Shown one piece after another: positions 17,516 through 27,151 of a stretch of DNA of 64,000 bases. Below the pieces are notes generated by a model, which searched no databases, was not told where the DNA came from, and saw only the letters and a program-made list of their open reading frames with translations. Position 1 is the first letter of the stretch. Every line of letters begins with the position of its first letter. The stretch spans positions 1-64,000 of the forward strand of contig JAIYDN010000052.1 in the NCBI GenBank assembly GCA_027487485.1, written 5' to 3'. The DNA is from Planctomycetaceae bacterium. Lineage in GTDB: Bacteria > Planctomycetota > Planctomycetia > Pirellulales > Pirellulaceae. A program made the position numbers and the translations under genes.

Positions 17516-19096
17516 ATGCTGGAAGTCTCCACCGTCCTGGTACTACTGTGCCTTGTCACCTTTTTGGCGTTTTTGACACGAACATGGTCGATTCCCTACC
17601 CGACGATTATGGTGTTGGTGGGAGCGGCAATCGCCTTTGTCCCGGGCTTGCCGCATGTTCAACTGACACCTGAGATTGTGTTCCTGGTGTTTTTGCCCCC
17701 ACTGCTGTACGCCGCGGCATGGCAAACTCCGATCCATGATTTTCGTCAAAATCTTCGACCGATCGGTCTACTTGCTGTCGGTCTGGTTCTGGTCACTACA
17801 CTCGTCGTGGGGGTGGTCGCGCACGCATTGTTTCCAGGTTTGCCCTGGGCTGCTGCGTTTGCTCTGGGTGCCATTGTTTCACCACCTGATGCGATCGCTG
17901 CGACTGCAATCACCCAGCGTCTTCGGGTTCCGAGACGCATTTCCGTGATTCTGGAGGGTGAAAGTCTACTCAACGATGCAGCCGGCTTGGTGACCTATCG
18001 CGTGGCCTTGGCGGTGGCGGCTGGGGAGACTTTCTTTGTATCCGGCTTTGTTTCCCAATTCTTCATCGCCGCGGTAGGGGGCATTGCTGTTGGCTGCTTA
18101 GTGGGCTGGGCCGTGATGGCGATCCACAAGCGACTCGATGAACCTGTGATCGAAACCGTGGTCACGTTGCTGACTCCCTTTGCCGCGTACCTGATTTGCG
18201 AAGCGATCCATTGTTCGGGTGTCTTGGCTGTGGTGTGTGCCGGTTTGATGGTTCGACAAAGCAGCGGTCGGTTGTTCTCTGCAGCGACTAGGCTGCATGC
18301 AACTGCGGTTTGGGAAAGTGTCGTTTTTGTTCTCACGGGTTTGTCATTCATCTTTATCGGTCTTGAAATGCGCGAAGTGGTCCAGAATCTAGCCACCGGT
18401 GAGCAGTTCTTGAGAGATGGTCTTGGTGCCATTGCGATCCTGTTTGTGACCATTGCGGTTCGCTTGGTCTGGGTTTTTCCAGCTGCATGGTTACCAAGAT
18501 TTCTATCGAGTCGGCTGCGTCAGAAGGACCCCTCCCCACCGTGGAAGCACCTACTTTTGATCGGCTGGACAGGAATGCGTGGGGTGGTATCCCTGGCGGC
18601 AGCCCTTGCTTTGCCCGCTGATTTTCCTTTCCGAACCCTCATTTTGTTCGTGGTGTTCGTTGTGATTCTCGGCACGTTGGTCGTTCAAGGCGTTTCCCTG
18701 CCTTGGCTTGTCCGCATGCTTCAATTGAGCGGCGGCGGTCGTTCTCAATCCGAACAAGAACTGGACGCTCGTTTGGCGTTGCTTGCCTGTGCCAACATCT
18801 ATCTGGATGAGAAAGCGGTTCGCGGCGTCAACCAAAATGAGATTGAATACCTGCGATCTTACTTTCGCAGCCATGCCGATAGCTGGTTGATGCGATTAAA
18901 CCTGGATGATGAATCGATCCTTGGGAATCAATCCACTCTTTGTCACAAAGCGTTCTCTGGCGTCTTGGCGGCTCAACGGCATCGGCTGCATCAACTGTTT
19001 CGTGAGTCGATCATCGAAGAGGCTTTGGTCCAAAAACTCGAACGCGAGATCGATATGGAAGAATCCCGTATCAAATCGATCGCGAATGCGCCTTGA
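17516..19096 (+). CDS. Na+/H+ antiporter, CPA1 (NhaP/NHE) family
   Basis: About 526 residues from the ATG at 17516. Twelve or so hydrophobic segments begin directly at the N-terminus (VLVLLCLVTFLAFLTRTW). Family motifs are FLPPLLYAAAW, GAIVSPPDAIAATAI (the SPPDA ion-site helix), ILEGESLLNDAAGLVTYR (the ND helix of CPA1 antiporters), FIFIGLEMREV and WTGMRGVVSLAAALALP. The C-terminal tail of about 120 residues is soluble and charged, and could be regulatory. The open frame reaches back to 17435 but that part overlaps the upstream small gene. The protein probably exchanges Na+ or K+ for protons across the inner membrane. The ion preference cannot be read from sequence. Confidence 0.93.
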   Translation: MLEVSTVLVLLCLVTFLAFLTRTWSIPYPTIMVLVGAAIAFVPGLPHVQLTPEIVFLVFLPPLLYAAAWQTPIHDFRQNLRPIGLLAVGLVLVTTLVVGVVAHALFPGLPWAAAFALGAIVSPPDAIAATAITQRLRVPRRISVILEGESLLNDAAGLVTYRVALAVAAGETFFVSGFVSQFFIAAVGGIAVGCLVGWAVMAIHKRLDEPVIETVVTLLTPFAAYLICEAIHCSGVLAVVCAGLMVRQSSGRLFSAATRLHATAVWESVVFVLTGLSFIFIGLEMREVVQNLATGEQFLRDGLGAIAILFVTIAVRLVWVFPAAWLPRFLSSRLRQKDPSPPWKHLLLIGWTGMRGVVSLAAALALPADFPFRTLILFVVFVVILGTLVVQGVSLPWLVRMLQLSGGGRSQSEQELDARLALLACANIYLDEKAVRGVNQNEIEYLRSYFRSHADSWLMRLNLDDESILGNQSTLCHKAFSGVLAAQRHRLHQLFRESIIEEALVQKLEREIDMEESRIKSIANAP

Positions 19097-19227
19097 ATCA
19101 CCAAAACGTATTGACCAGTCAATCCCGCTTCCGCTAATTTGGGTGATGTCGATAGCCGTGTTTGTTTCGCGGTCGGTGTTTTCGTCTTCTAGCAAGACGT
19201 TGTGGTCTTCAAGCAAAAGGTGTTTCT

Positions 19228-19443
19228 GTGACAATTACGCGAGTTGGTACAAACGAAAAGTATTCCTCCGGCTGGGAAGGTATCTTCGGCGGCAAGTCCA
19301 GCAAGAAAGTTGCCAAGGCGAGCTCTACGGTAGCTGCAGCCCCTAAAAAGGCTTCCAAGAAAAGCGCAACCAAAGCGGCTCCTAAAAAAGCTGCCGCTCA
19401 AGCAACCAAAAAGACTGCAAAAAAAGCCGCTAAGAAAAAGTAG
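19228..19443 (+). CDS. Histone H1-like Lys/Ala-rich small protein
   Basis: A 71-residue product from a GTG start at 19228, with AAGG seven bases upstream. The N-terminal block [20 protein letters not shown] is followed by Gly-Lys and a long tail of AAPKKAxxKSA/AAKK repeats like bacterial histone H1-like (Hc1/AlgP) tails. The N-terminal block is, to my knowledge, conserved in many planctomycetes as a short unnamed family. The extended frame back to 19162 lacks this character and is less likely. The tail suggests nucleic-acid binding. The N-terminal part has no assigned function. It stands between the antiporter and panD, without tight spacing to either. Confidence 0.8.
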   Translation: MTITRVGTNEKYSSGWEGIFGGKSSKKVAKASSTVAAAPKKASKKSATKAAPKKAAAQATKKTAKKAAKKK

Positions 19444-19490
19444 TCCTAGTTCGGCTAGCGAGAATGGCTGTTGGCAGGCACAATCTAGCC

Positions 19491-19913
19491 ATGTTCCGAA
19501 AATTTCTAAGATCCAAAATCCATCGAGCGACCGTCACTCAAGCGGACCTCCACTACGAAGGTTCGCTTACGCTCCCACCCGATTTGCTGCTCGCTGCCGG
19601 AATCGTTCCTTTCGAGGCGGTGGCGGTTTGGAATGTGACACGTGGCACTCGACTTGAAACCTATGCCATTCTTGGCGAAAACGGTTCGAGCGATGTTTGC
19701 ATCAACGGCGCAGCTGCCCATCTCGTCCGCCCTGGCGACGTTGTTATTATTGCCACCTTTGGATACTCCCAAGAAAACGGACCGGATTTTAGAATCCCTG
19801 AACCCCGTGTCGTCTTCGTGGATCAACACAATCGAATCACCCATACGGGTCCAGAAATCCCAGGCCCTCGTCGCCGCGGATCGGACGACCCGACTGCCGA
19901 CTCATGCTGCTAA
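19491..19913 (+). CDS. panD: Aspartate 1-decarboxylase PanD
   Basis: A 140-residue pyruvoyl-dependent enzyme making beta-alanine from aspartate for pantothenate/CoA synthesis. [20 protein letters not shown] is the standard N-terminus. The self-cleavage site is YEGSLTL, where Gly-Ser cleavage creates the pyruvoyl Ser near residue 25. [15 protein letters not shown] and [16 protein letters not shown] complete the fold. The C-terminus runs about 20 residues past the usual end with a basic tail ([16 protein letters not shown]). An ATG nine codons upstream (19464) is possible, but the internal one matches the family. The stop overlaps the next gene by 10 bases. Confidence 0.95.
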   Translation: MFRKFLRSKIHRATVTQADLHYEGSLTLPPDLLLAAGIVPFEAVAVWNVTRGTRLETYAILGENGSSDVCINGAAAHLVRPGDVVIIATFGYSQENGPDFRIPEPRVVFVDQHNRITHTGPEIPGPRRRGSDDPTADSCC

Positions 19914-20590
19914 ATCGAATTCTTGAAGCGGAAACCGTTCAAAGCCATTCCGAAGCATCCGAGTACGATGCCATGGATCACGCGGGCGTCAACGCACAGT
20001 TTGTCAAAGATTTACTCGCTTCCGGACCGCTAGGCCAAGACTGTTTGGATATCGGAACCGGGACCTCTTTGATCCCTATCGAGCTTTGTCGCAACGATCC
20101 CGTTGTTCGGGTCATGGCCATGGATGCATCCCGAGAGATGCTTGAACTCGCTCGATATCGGCTCGAAGTGGGTGGGCTTATGCATCGCGTTCAACTGGCT
20201 CAGGGCGATGCCAAGAAATTGATTTTTCAAAAAGACTATTTTGATACCGTCTTCAGCAATTCTCTCGTGCATCATTTGCCGACCCTAGAGACCTTTTTTC
20301 CAGAAGCCCTGCGAGTGCTTCGAACAGGCGGTCTCCTGTTTGTGCGAGATCTAGTGCGACCGCACGATCAAGAAGCCTTAGATGCTTTGGTTGAGCAGTA
20401 TGCTAAACACGAATCCGAATCGGCTCGTCAAATGTTTCGAGACAGCTTGCATGCAGCCCTTAGCCTCGACGAAGTGAAAAGCCTAGCGGTTGAAGCGGGC
20501 CTGGACCCTTCTTGCGTCACGATGACCAGCGATCGCCATTGGACCCTGACAGCTCGCAAGATCGATTCTTCGAACACGCAACAAGAGTGA
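19904..20590 (+). CDS. Class I SAM-dependent methyltransferase
   Basis: A 228-residue Rossmann methyltransferase. Motif I is [15 protein letters not shown] near residue 46, motif II has the acidic [14 protein letters not shown], and motif III/IV is [16 protein letters not shown]. This is the Methyltransf_11/25 type common for small molecules, quinones or lipids. The ATG overlaps the panD stop by 10 bases, and thyA starts 8 bases after its stop (or overlaps through an in-frame GTG at 20587). The panD-methyltransferase-thyA trio is therefore co-transcribed and probably translationally coupled. The substrate is unknown. Confidence 0.88.
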   Translation: MLLNRILEAETVQSHSEASEYDAMDHAGVNAQFVKDLLASGPLGQDCLDIGTGTSLIPIELCRNDPVVRVMAMDASREMLELARYRLEVGGLMHRVQLAQGDAKKLIFQKDYFDTVFSNSLVHHLPTLETFFPEALRVLRTGGLLFVRDLVRPHDQEALDALVEQYAKHESESARQMFRDSLHAALSLDEVKSLAVEAGLDPSCVTMTSDRHWTLTARKIDSSNTQQE

Positions 20591-20598
20591 CGTACGAA

Positions 20599-21396
20599 AT
20601 GGAAAGACCTTATCTTGAACTGATGCAGAGAATCCTAGACGACGGAATCTCCAAATCAGACCGGACCGGGACGGGTACGTTAAGTCTCTTTGGGGCTCAG
20701 ATGCGATTCGATCTGAGTCAAGGTTTTCCGCTTCTGACCACCAAAAAGCTCCATCTTCGAAGCATCATTCACGAACTGCTCTGGTTTCTCAAAGGAGAAA
20801 CGAACACACGCTATCTCAAAGAGAATCGCGTTTCCATCTGGGACGAATGGGCTAGTCCAACAGGGGAACTAGGTCCTGTGTATGGAAAGCAATGGAGATC
20901 TTGGGAATGCCCAGATGGAGGTGTGGTCGATCAAATCACTCAAGTGGAACAGCAAATTCGCTCCAACCCCGATTCAAGACGATTGATCGTTTCCGCCTGG
21001 AATGTAGCTGATGTTCCCAAAATGGCTTTACCGCCATGCCACCTGCTTTTCCAGTTCTACGTCGCCAACGGCAAGCTGAGCTGTCAGCTCTACCAACGAA
21101 GTGCCGATTTCTTTCTCGGAGTGCCCTTCAACATCGCGTCCTACGCTTTGTTGACACTGATGATGGCCAAAACAACAGGACTGGAGCCTGGCGATTTCGT
21201 GCACACGCTTGGTGACGTGCATCTATACACCAACCACATCGAACAAGCCAAAACGCAATTGGCTCGTGAGCCCCGAACTGCTCCTTCGCTGACTATCAGC
21301 CATGCAAGACCAAGCATTTTAGGATTTGAGTTCGATGATTTTTCATTGCAAAACTACGACCCGCATCCGCATATCGCCGCTCCAGTCGCTGTTTAA
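20599..21396 (+). CDS. thyA: Thymidylate synthase ThyA
   Basis: A 265-residue enzyme converting dUMP to dTMP with methylene-tetrahydrofolate. The start [16 protein letters not shown] matches the E. coli N-terminus and [18 protein letters not shown] follows. The active-site Cys is in [12 protein letters not shown]. The dUMP-binding region is [19 protein letters not shown] and the folate end is [13 protein letters not shown]. The full-length frame begins at 20512, but only the part from 20599 is homologous. A GTG at 20587 would overlap the methyltransferase stop as GTGA. There is no dihydrofolate reductase gene beside it. Confidence 0.96.
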   Translation: MERPYLELMQRILDDGISKSDRTGTGTLSLFGAQMRFDLSQGFPLLTTKKLHLRSIIHELLWFLKGETNTRYLKENRVSIWDEWASPTGELGPVYGKQWRSWECPDGGVVDQITQVEQQIRSNPDSRRLIVSAWNVADVPKMALPPCHLLFQFYVANGKLSCQLYQRSADFFLGVPFNIASYALLTLMMAKTTGLEPGDFVHTLGDVHLYTNHIEQAKTQLAREPRTAPSLTISHARPSILGFEFDDFSLQNYDPHPHIAAPVAV

Positions 21397-21465
21397 ACAA
21401 CGGCCATTCGCCTCAAGTTCCCAGTCGCCTCAAGCTCTTTCAGAATAAGTGACGACAGGCTTCTG

Positions 21466-23796
21466 TTAACGCAAGCGAAAGTTACGTAAACAATACTCCG
21501 TGGCCAGTTCGAACAAAGACATGCTCGGCCGCAGGAATACGATCTCCGCTGAGCCTGATATGTACTGTCGAGCTTCCATCTCAAGTCGGTCTGATTCATT
21601 CAGCTGAATTCGCACTTGATAAAGCATCGGTTGCTTTTCTTCAGGGGAGCTCGTCGCATTGGGTACAGTTGCTTGAGTTACCGTACGCGTGTTTTGAGCC
21701 GTGCTGGCTATCTCAGCGATACGGCCTTGCCAAATCTTGGACGGGTTCTGAGTCAAAACCACACGCACTTCAGTACCTGTCTTGATGCCCGCAACTTGCT
21801 CTTCCGTTAATCGACATTCAATGATGGACTGGTTGTCTTGGACCATCCAGCCCAACAGCGTTCCTTTTTCGACATACCTGCCTAACGATTTCGAACGAGC
21901 CCATGGACTTGTACTGGCATTCACCCGATACGATACCAACCCCAGCAACGAGTCCGATGGATTCTCCGGACTTTCAAGCGGTGGGGCAGTGGCTGGCTCA
22001 AAGCGCCCAGCAATCGGGGCTGAAATTACCAATTGCTCGAACTCTTGGCTCTTCTGTTCCAACTGACGACGAATCACTTCCCGCTGAGCCTTTAACAGAG
22101 GGATGGTTCCACCCGCTTCGTCTTGAAAGTACGCAACCCGTTCCGAAGTAGAAAGCTGAGCCTCCATTTTCGCCAACTTCCCCTCCAAATCCAAAACGGT
22201 TCGTTCCAAAGCTTCGTTCACGAGCGAGACCAACGGGGCCCCAACGGCCAGGTTGCTGTAATTCTCGGACGGAAGCATGTCCACCAAACGCCCAGGCGTT
22301 AATGCGTACATCGGATATCGCTTTCCGGACACAAAGGAACCGTGGGCAGCGACTCGGTTCGGAAGTGGCTCGTGAAGTATCCAGGCGATCAATAAGCAAA
22401 CGGCGATCCAGCCCAAGGCGGTCGCCCGTTTTCCCAGAGGTTTGCTCCCATCAAGATTCCTCGGCCACGAGGCTAACCCGACAATCATCGAACAAATCGC
22501 ATAAATGCCGATCAGACCGACACCTAATCCAGCGACTTGCCATTGCCTAGCGAGGGCATAAACCATTCCTGCCACCGAAACGGAAATGACAACACGATTG
22601 ATCGACGATGCGAAAAAGTAGAATATCAAGCCTATGCTATTCCATGGCGAACGTCGCGAGCCGGCCTGACCAAGCAAATCGTCGAATGCCTCGAAAGAAC
22701 GTTCTCTTAAGTTCTGAATATTCAGCCAATCGCAAAGCAGAAAGTACCCGTCATATTTCATCAGCGGATTCGCGTTGAACACGAGAGTCGTGACGGAGCA
22801 GACAAGCAATACTTGCAAAGCCGTTGTGTGGAGCCAACCAGGATATGTCCCTACCCATACCAACACGGCCAACGACGCCACAAGAATCTCATTGTAGATT
22901 CCCGCGATAGCAATGCTCATGCGCGCATAGCGATCCTGTAGTTTCCAAGCGTCCGTGATGTCCACATAGGGGCACATCATCCCAAAGGACATCAAAACCC
23001 CCATCTCCTTGCAACTAACACCATGCCTTTTGCAAACGATGGCATGTCCCAATTCGTGAATCAGTCGAGTTGCTACAAACAAGATCCCAAAGCCAATCAA
23101 TAGCCCTGGTGTACGAAGCGAGTTCCAACTTGGAAGCTCGGACAATAAACGATCGAATTGCAAAACGAGCAAGCAGAGAGCTATGGTCGCCAGCATCAAC
23201 CAAAAGGCAACAGCTGTTTTTGAGTAGAGCCAATGAGAGCTACGAGCCATCGGCCCTAGCCATCGATCTGGATTCACCAACGGCACTTGGCATTGCATCC
23301 ACTTGGACATGGTGCTCGCAAGCCATCGAAAGAAATCAGACGCCATGGCCGCACCAGAAATCGCTTGCGCAGGAGTACTCTGTTTCAAGCCTGCAGGAAT
23401 TCTTGGATAGGTCAGCTGAGATGTTCCCTCAGCATCTTCGGACGAGAGATGGGGAAAAAGCTGAAACGATATATCGCTCCCTAAAAGTCTGCGTGGATTG
23501 GAAGAACGAAGGATTCCAGCACCAACGCATCGCTCTATCAAAATTTTGAGATCAGAAGGCTCAATACGACGCGGTCGGAATTGATCGTGGAACCGATCAA
23601 TGATTTGTTCGGTCGTGGCCGATCCGTTGATCCATTGCAGAATTTGATATTCATGATCACCGCAACGGAAAAGCCTGCGAGTCAACGGATCGGAAGCTAT
23701 CCAGGTCTTTTCTAAAGCCTGACCATCCACAATCGCCTTCCATTGAATATCCGGTCTCAACCGGTACCCTAATGTATCAGGTGGGTCGGCAATCAT
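21466..23796 (-). CDS. PqqD-like / M50 site-2-type peptidase / HlyD adaptor fusion protein
   Basis: About 776 residues. The N-terminal 100 residues look like a PqqD/winged-helix region (YRLRPDIQWKAIVDGQALEK, then WINGSATTEQIIDRFHDQF). The middle is a polytopic membrane peptidase of family M50 with RLIHELGHAIVCKRHG and the second site NANPLMKYDGYFLLCDW. The C-terminal third is a HlyD/membrane-fusion-like part with a coiled coil and beta-barrel strands (LGWMVQDNQSIIECRLTEEQ; IKTGTEVRVVLTQNP). The start at 23796 forms a 4-base ATGA overlap with the HlyD gene upstream; an earlier ATG at 23853 is less likely. The fusion suggests a peptide-handling export device in the inner membrane. Confidence 0.87.
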   Translation of the reverse strand: MIADPPDTLGYRLRPDIQWKAIVDGQALEKTWIASDPLTRRLFRCGDHEYQILQWINGSATTEQIIDRFHDQFRPRRIEPSDLKILIERCVGAGILRSSNPRRLLGSDISFQLFPHLSSEDAEGTSQLTYPRIPAGLKQSTPAQAISGAAMASDFFRWLASTMSKWMQCQVPLVNPDRWLGPMARSSHWLYSKTAVAFWLMLATIALCLLVLQFDRLLSELPSWNSLRTPGLLIGFGILFVATRLIHELGHAIVCKRHGVSCKEMGVLMSFGMMCPYVDITDAWKLQDRYARMSIAIAGIYNEILVASLAVLVWVGTYPGWLHTTALQVLLVCSVTTLVFNANPLMKYDGYFLLCDWLNIQNLRERSFEAFDDLLGQAGSRRSPWNSIGLIFYFFASSINRVVISVSVAGMVYALARQWQVAGLGVGLIGIYAICSMIVGLASWPRNLDGSKPLGKRATALGWIAVCLLIAWILHEPLPNRVAAHGSFVSGKRYPMYALTPGRLVDMLPSENYSNLAVGAPLVSLVNEALERTVLDLEGKLAKMEAQLSTSERVAYFQDEAGGTIPLLKAQREVIRRQLEQKSQEFEQLVISAPIAGRFEPATAPPLESPENPSDSLLGLVSYRVNASTSPWARSKSLGRYVEKGTLLGWMVQDNQSIIECRLTEEQVAGIKTGTEVRVVLTQNPSKIWQGRIAEIASTAQNTRTVTQATVPNATSSPEEKQPMLYQVRIQLNESDRLEMEARQYISGSAEIVFLRPSMSLFELATEYCLRNFRLR

Positions 23797-24827
23797 GGCG
23801 TTCGAACATTCGCAAGCTGCATTCGTACAGTCATGCCCGGCAGCAACAACCATTGATCGCCGCTCTTCTGATTCTGGATTGTCGCGTGCACTCGAACCGA
23901 GCCGGTTGAGCTAACGTCCGGATCAAACGAAGTGATCTTGCCGACAAATCGATTTTCGGACTGCCCACGATTTGAAATGACCGAAACAGGTTGATTAACT
24001 AGGGTCGAAGGATCGCGTTGATTGATGTCTACAAAACAATCCACCCGTAACTCATCCAATCGGATGATTTTGACCAAGGCAGTCCCCGCTTGTACCCATT
24101 CGCCCGGCCGGTGGTCAATCTTGACAACCGTTCCAGCAATAGGGGATCTCAGAATCAATCGGTCTGCTTTTTGTTGCCCTAAAACGACACTGGCTTGAGC
24201 GAGCTTGGCTCGAAGGTCTTTTTGTTGTTTCGATGCTCGGGCTTGGGTTATCCGAACTTTCGTTTGCGCCAGCGCTAGTTGTTTTTGACGCAGATCGAAC
24301 TCACCTGAATTCCCCTTCGAGGTCATTTCTTCGTAGATGTCGACCTGAAGCTGCGCCTCCTCCATGAACGCCTCCGCCAATCGGATCTCACTCTCATCAT
24401 TTGCCTCCGCGGTTGCAACCTGAGCCTGCAGTCCTGCAACGCCTTTTTCAAGTTCCGCAACTTTGGTATCCAGCTTGACAATGATCTGATTCGCGGCCAC
24501 ATGATCGTTCTCGGTCACTTCCAGGGAGGCAACGACCCCCGATTCTTGCGAGGGAAGTTCGATACTCTCAAGAGTGAAGACGGGGCAACGCTCAAACGTC
24601 ATCCAATCGTTATTCACTTGAAGCGATGTAGCGGCAAGCGAACCTGTCTCTGTTGTTGCCGCGAGACGCAAGGATTGCTTAGTCTGACCTCGCGATGAGT
24701 CTTCTTGCGCCATGATCTGATAGCACATCACGACCGCACTTACGGTCACCAAGAAGGCAGATCGTTTCGTAAGTCGTAGGTTCATTAGCGAGTACACTTG
24801 TTTTGAAATCGTCTTCTTGAAAGACAT
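23793..24827 (-). CDS. HlyD-family periplasmic adaptor protein
   Basis: A 344-residue membrane-fusion-type protein with an N-terminal signal/anchor (AFLVTVSAVVMCYQIMA). A lipoyl half-motif (LPSQESGVVASLEVTENDHV) is followed by a long coiled coil (VAELEKGVAGLQAQVATAEA to KQQKDLRAKLAQASVVLGQQ), then the second lipoyl half (RSPIAGTVVKIDHRPGEWVQ) and beta-barrel strands. Such adaptors bridge inner-membrane pumps to the outer membrane. No ABC or RND pump is encoded here; its neighbours are the other two genes of the trio, with an 18-bp gap upstream and a 4-base overlap downstream. An ATG at 24785 is an alternative start. Confidence 0.9.
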   Translation of the reverse strand: MSFKKTISKQVYSLMNLRLTKRSAFLVTVSAVVMCYQIMAQEDSSRGQTKQSLRLAATTETGSLAATSLQVNNDWMTFERCPVFTLESIELPSQESGVVASLEVTENDHVAANQIIVKLDTKVAELEKGVAGLQAQVATAEANDESEIRLAEAFMEEAQLQVDIYEEMTSKGNSGEFDLRQKQLALAQTKVRITQARASKQQKDLRAKLAQASVVLGQQKADRLILRSPIAGTVVKIDHRPGEWVQAGTALVKIIRLDELRVDCFVDINQRDPSTLVNQPVSVISNRGQSENRFVGKITSFDPDVSSTGSVRVHATIQNQKSGDQWLLLPGMTVRMQLANVRTP

Positions 24828-24845
24828 GGTCGGTGAAAATGAGCC

Positions 24846-27101
24846 CTAAATCCACAGTCGGATTTGAGTGATAGCGCGACGAACAAAATCTTTGCCCAAA
24901 GCCCAGGCCAGCGGCCCTTTACCATTCGGTATGGAAACGCGAGCTGTCGCTCCTGCCGTTGCAACGTTTTCAGGAAGAGTAGAACCGTCGACATCAAACC
25001 GCAGTCTTAAAACAGAGTTGGCATGCGAATCGAATTCCAGAGGAACTCCCGATGCTACGGAATCGATTCTTGGTAGCGTCTCTTGGTTGAAGCGAATGTG
25101 AACCTTTTGCTCAGGGGATCCTGTCATGGTCGCAGTCGGATCCGGGTTATTGGCTGCGATCGATTCTTTGAGCTCATGGGCGTTGTACTCCGGCAAGACA
25201 GCTTCGAGCATCCATTGTGAGTCCGCTTGATGAATCGACATCAACCATTGGCCGGTTCGAACAGGCCGATCGGTCAGATTGTTTTTGACGTTCCACGTTG
25301 CGACCGTTCCGTCAAGTTCGGCGACGATCAACATGGCGTCGAGTTGCGATTGGAATCGTCGAATCAGCTTTCGTTCCACGGCTTGAACGGACACAAGACT
25401 TTTCCGTTCTCCTTCCAACTCATCGCGTTGCGCGGAGGTTAACGTGGTTTCTCGAAGTAACTTGGATTCAATATCCGACATGCGTTGCTGATTGCGTGCC
25501 TGTTGAGCCAACATGTTGTCGTAATCGGATTGCAATGTTTGCGAACGGAGTTGCAAGACAGGCGTTCCGGCTTTTACTTCTTGACCATGATCCACCAGGA
25601 CCTTTTCGACAACAGCATCCCACGGTGCATAAACGTGTTGTTGCTCCGCTGGAACCAAAACCGCAGTGGCATGTAGCCGAATCGGGACGGGAATCGAAAG
25701 GATCAGGCCCATCAGAATCAAACCGACCGCCCAATAGGCAACACGTGGCCAAGTGGTCGGATTGACGATTGAACGCACGCTGGAGGAAACCTCGCTGCTT
25801 TCCCGTAAGGCGGATTTCCACCAGGGTATCTGCAATGCCGACAGGCCCAGCCTTGCAATCATGGAACTCTGCGAGCCAACATTCGCGGGGGGATTTGCAG
25901 ATCCTGACCAAATCGTAAGCACCGCAACATCTTGTTTAGGTTGCAATGATCGCGATGCTGAGTTTGCCGGTGTTCCAAGATGGCTCTTTAACGGCTTGGC
26001 CCAGCCCGTGTACGAAACCGAAAACGTAACAAAGAATCGCGACAAATCTGGATCGCGATCGCTGGCTGCTACATGGTGCGCTTGGTTCTCCAGAATTCCG
26101 CCTCCTGCAAGCTGAGTATTCAAATGGGCGGCGATGCGTTCGATCTGCTCAATCCCTGTCGCCCGGCGATCTATCTCCATGAGGCCGGATGCGGCAACCA
26201 CCCGCCATCTTCCAAATCGACTCGGACGATACAAAAGAAACGCATGATCCGCCTGAGCGTGATCGCGAATCGATCCCATCATTTGCGCTAAGCCACGTTT
26301 TACATGAACACTGGTCGATAGTTCATCCATAGTACGCTCCGCTAAAGTTAAATACTCCCGATCCCGCTCGAAAATCCGTAATCGATAGGTTCTAAAGTAG
26401 TCTCCGAAAAGATCCGCCATCTGGGCAACGAATCGCAGATAACCGCGCTGGCTTGAAGGTCCCCCGCTCGGCGACTGAACCACTTGGAGCCAAAAGTCGC
26501 TCCGCTTCTCGTGTGTCGTCAAAGGAGCGTACATCAACAGTTCGGAAGTAGGATTGCTCGGGCGATCACGTTGCAATAAAACCTCTCCAGGCGGAATTAA
26601 GATCGGTTGACGTTCGCCTGCAACAGCATCCAAGATAAGCCGATGAGAGTCCGAAGGATCGCGATCGTGTTGCTGATTTGGGTCATTCGCCATTTCCGCG
26701 ATGAGCAACTGCGGGAGATTCACCCCCGATACCAAACGCCAACTCGAGTCGGGCATTCTTTGCCAAAGACCAGCTCCAATCGCACCCATCGCTTGAAGCA
26801 CCTTGGACAAGGCGTTGTCCGCAAAAACCCTAGGCTCCACCACGGAATTTGCAAGCGAAGCAATCGATTGAACGATGACTCGAATTTGATCCTTGGTTTG
26901 CTGTACCAAGGCATTGTCTAAAGGCAGTGGGCTTCTTCGATCGACCAACGATTCTTGCTTACCAAGACTTGCGGCATTGATGGGCAATGCAAAGGAAGCG
27001 AAAGAGGCAGACGCAAAATGCTGGCTCAGGTCCCCTAACTCGCTTGCGAGCGAGGGATCGTGCATCGTTGTTATCGGTTTGGCCCCTGATGTGCTAGTCA
27101 T
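24846..27101 (-). CDS. GAF-domain sensor fused to a HlyD-type adaptor
   Basis: About 751 residues. The first ~430 are soluble and contain at least one GAF-like domain (ALSKVLQAMGAIGAGLWQRM, RGYLRFVAQMADLFGDYFR) plus a second similar stretch (ERTMDELSTSVHVKRGLAQM, HAFLLYRPSRFGRWRVVAAS). A single transmembrane helix (VAYWAVGLILMGLILSIPVP) follows. Next come a lipoyl half-motif (VYAPWDAVVEKVLVDHGQEV), a coiled coil and the second half (LDGTVATWNVKNNLTDRPVR). The geometry puts the sensing part in the cytoplasm and the adaptor part in the periplasm. It is the first gene of the trio and lies 50 bp after the dockerin-peroxiredoxin gene. An ATG at 27119 is also possible. Confidence 0.86.
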   Translation of the reverse strand: MTSTSGAKPITTMHDPSLASELGDLSQHFASASFASFALPINAASLGKQESLVDRRSPLPLDNALVQQTKDQIRVIVQSIASLANSVVEPRVFADNALSKVLQAMGAIGAGLWQRMPDSSWRLVSGVNLPQLLIAEMANDPNQQHDRDPSDSHRLILDAVAGERQPILIPPGEVLLQRDRPSNPTSELLMYAPLTTHEKRSDFWLQVVQSPSGGPSSQRGYLRFVAQMADLFGDYFRTYRLRIFERDREYLTLAERTMDELSTSVHVKRGLAQMMGSIRDHAQADHAFLLYRPSRFGRWRVVAASGLMEIDRRATGIEQIERIAAHLNTQLAGGGILENQAHHVAASDRDPDLSRFFVTFSVSYTGWAKPLKSHLGTPANSASRSLQPKQDVAVLTIWSGSANPPANVGSQSSMIARLGLSALQIPWWKSALRESSEVSSSVRSIVNPTTWPRVAYWAVGLILMGLILSIPVPIRLHATAVLVPAEQQHVYAPWDAVVEKVLVDHGQEVKAGTPVLQLRSQTLQSDYDNMLAQQARNQQRMSDIESKLLRETTLTSAQRDELEGERKSLVSVQAVERKLIRRFQSQLDAMLIVAELDGTVATWNVKNNLTDRPVRTGQWLMSIHQADSQWMLEAVLPEYNAHELKESIAANNPDPTATMTGSPEQKVHIRFNQETLPRIDSVASGVPLEFDSHANSVLRLRFDVDGSTLPENVATAGATARVSIPNGKGPLAWALGKDFVRRAITQIRLWI

Positions 27102-27151
27102 AACAGGTGGGGGTACCAAATCCTGCTCGACAAATCAAGACGAGTCTGCGA

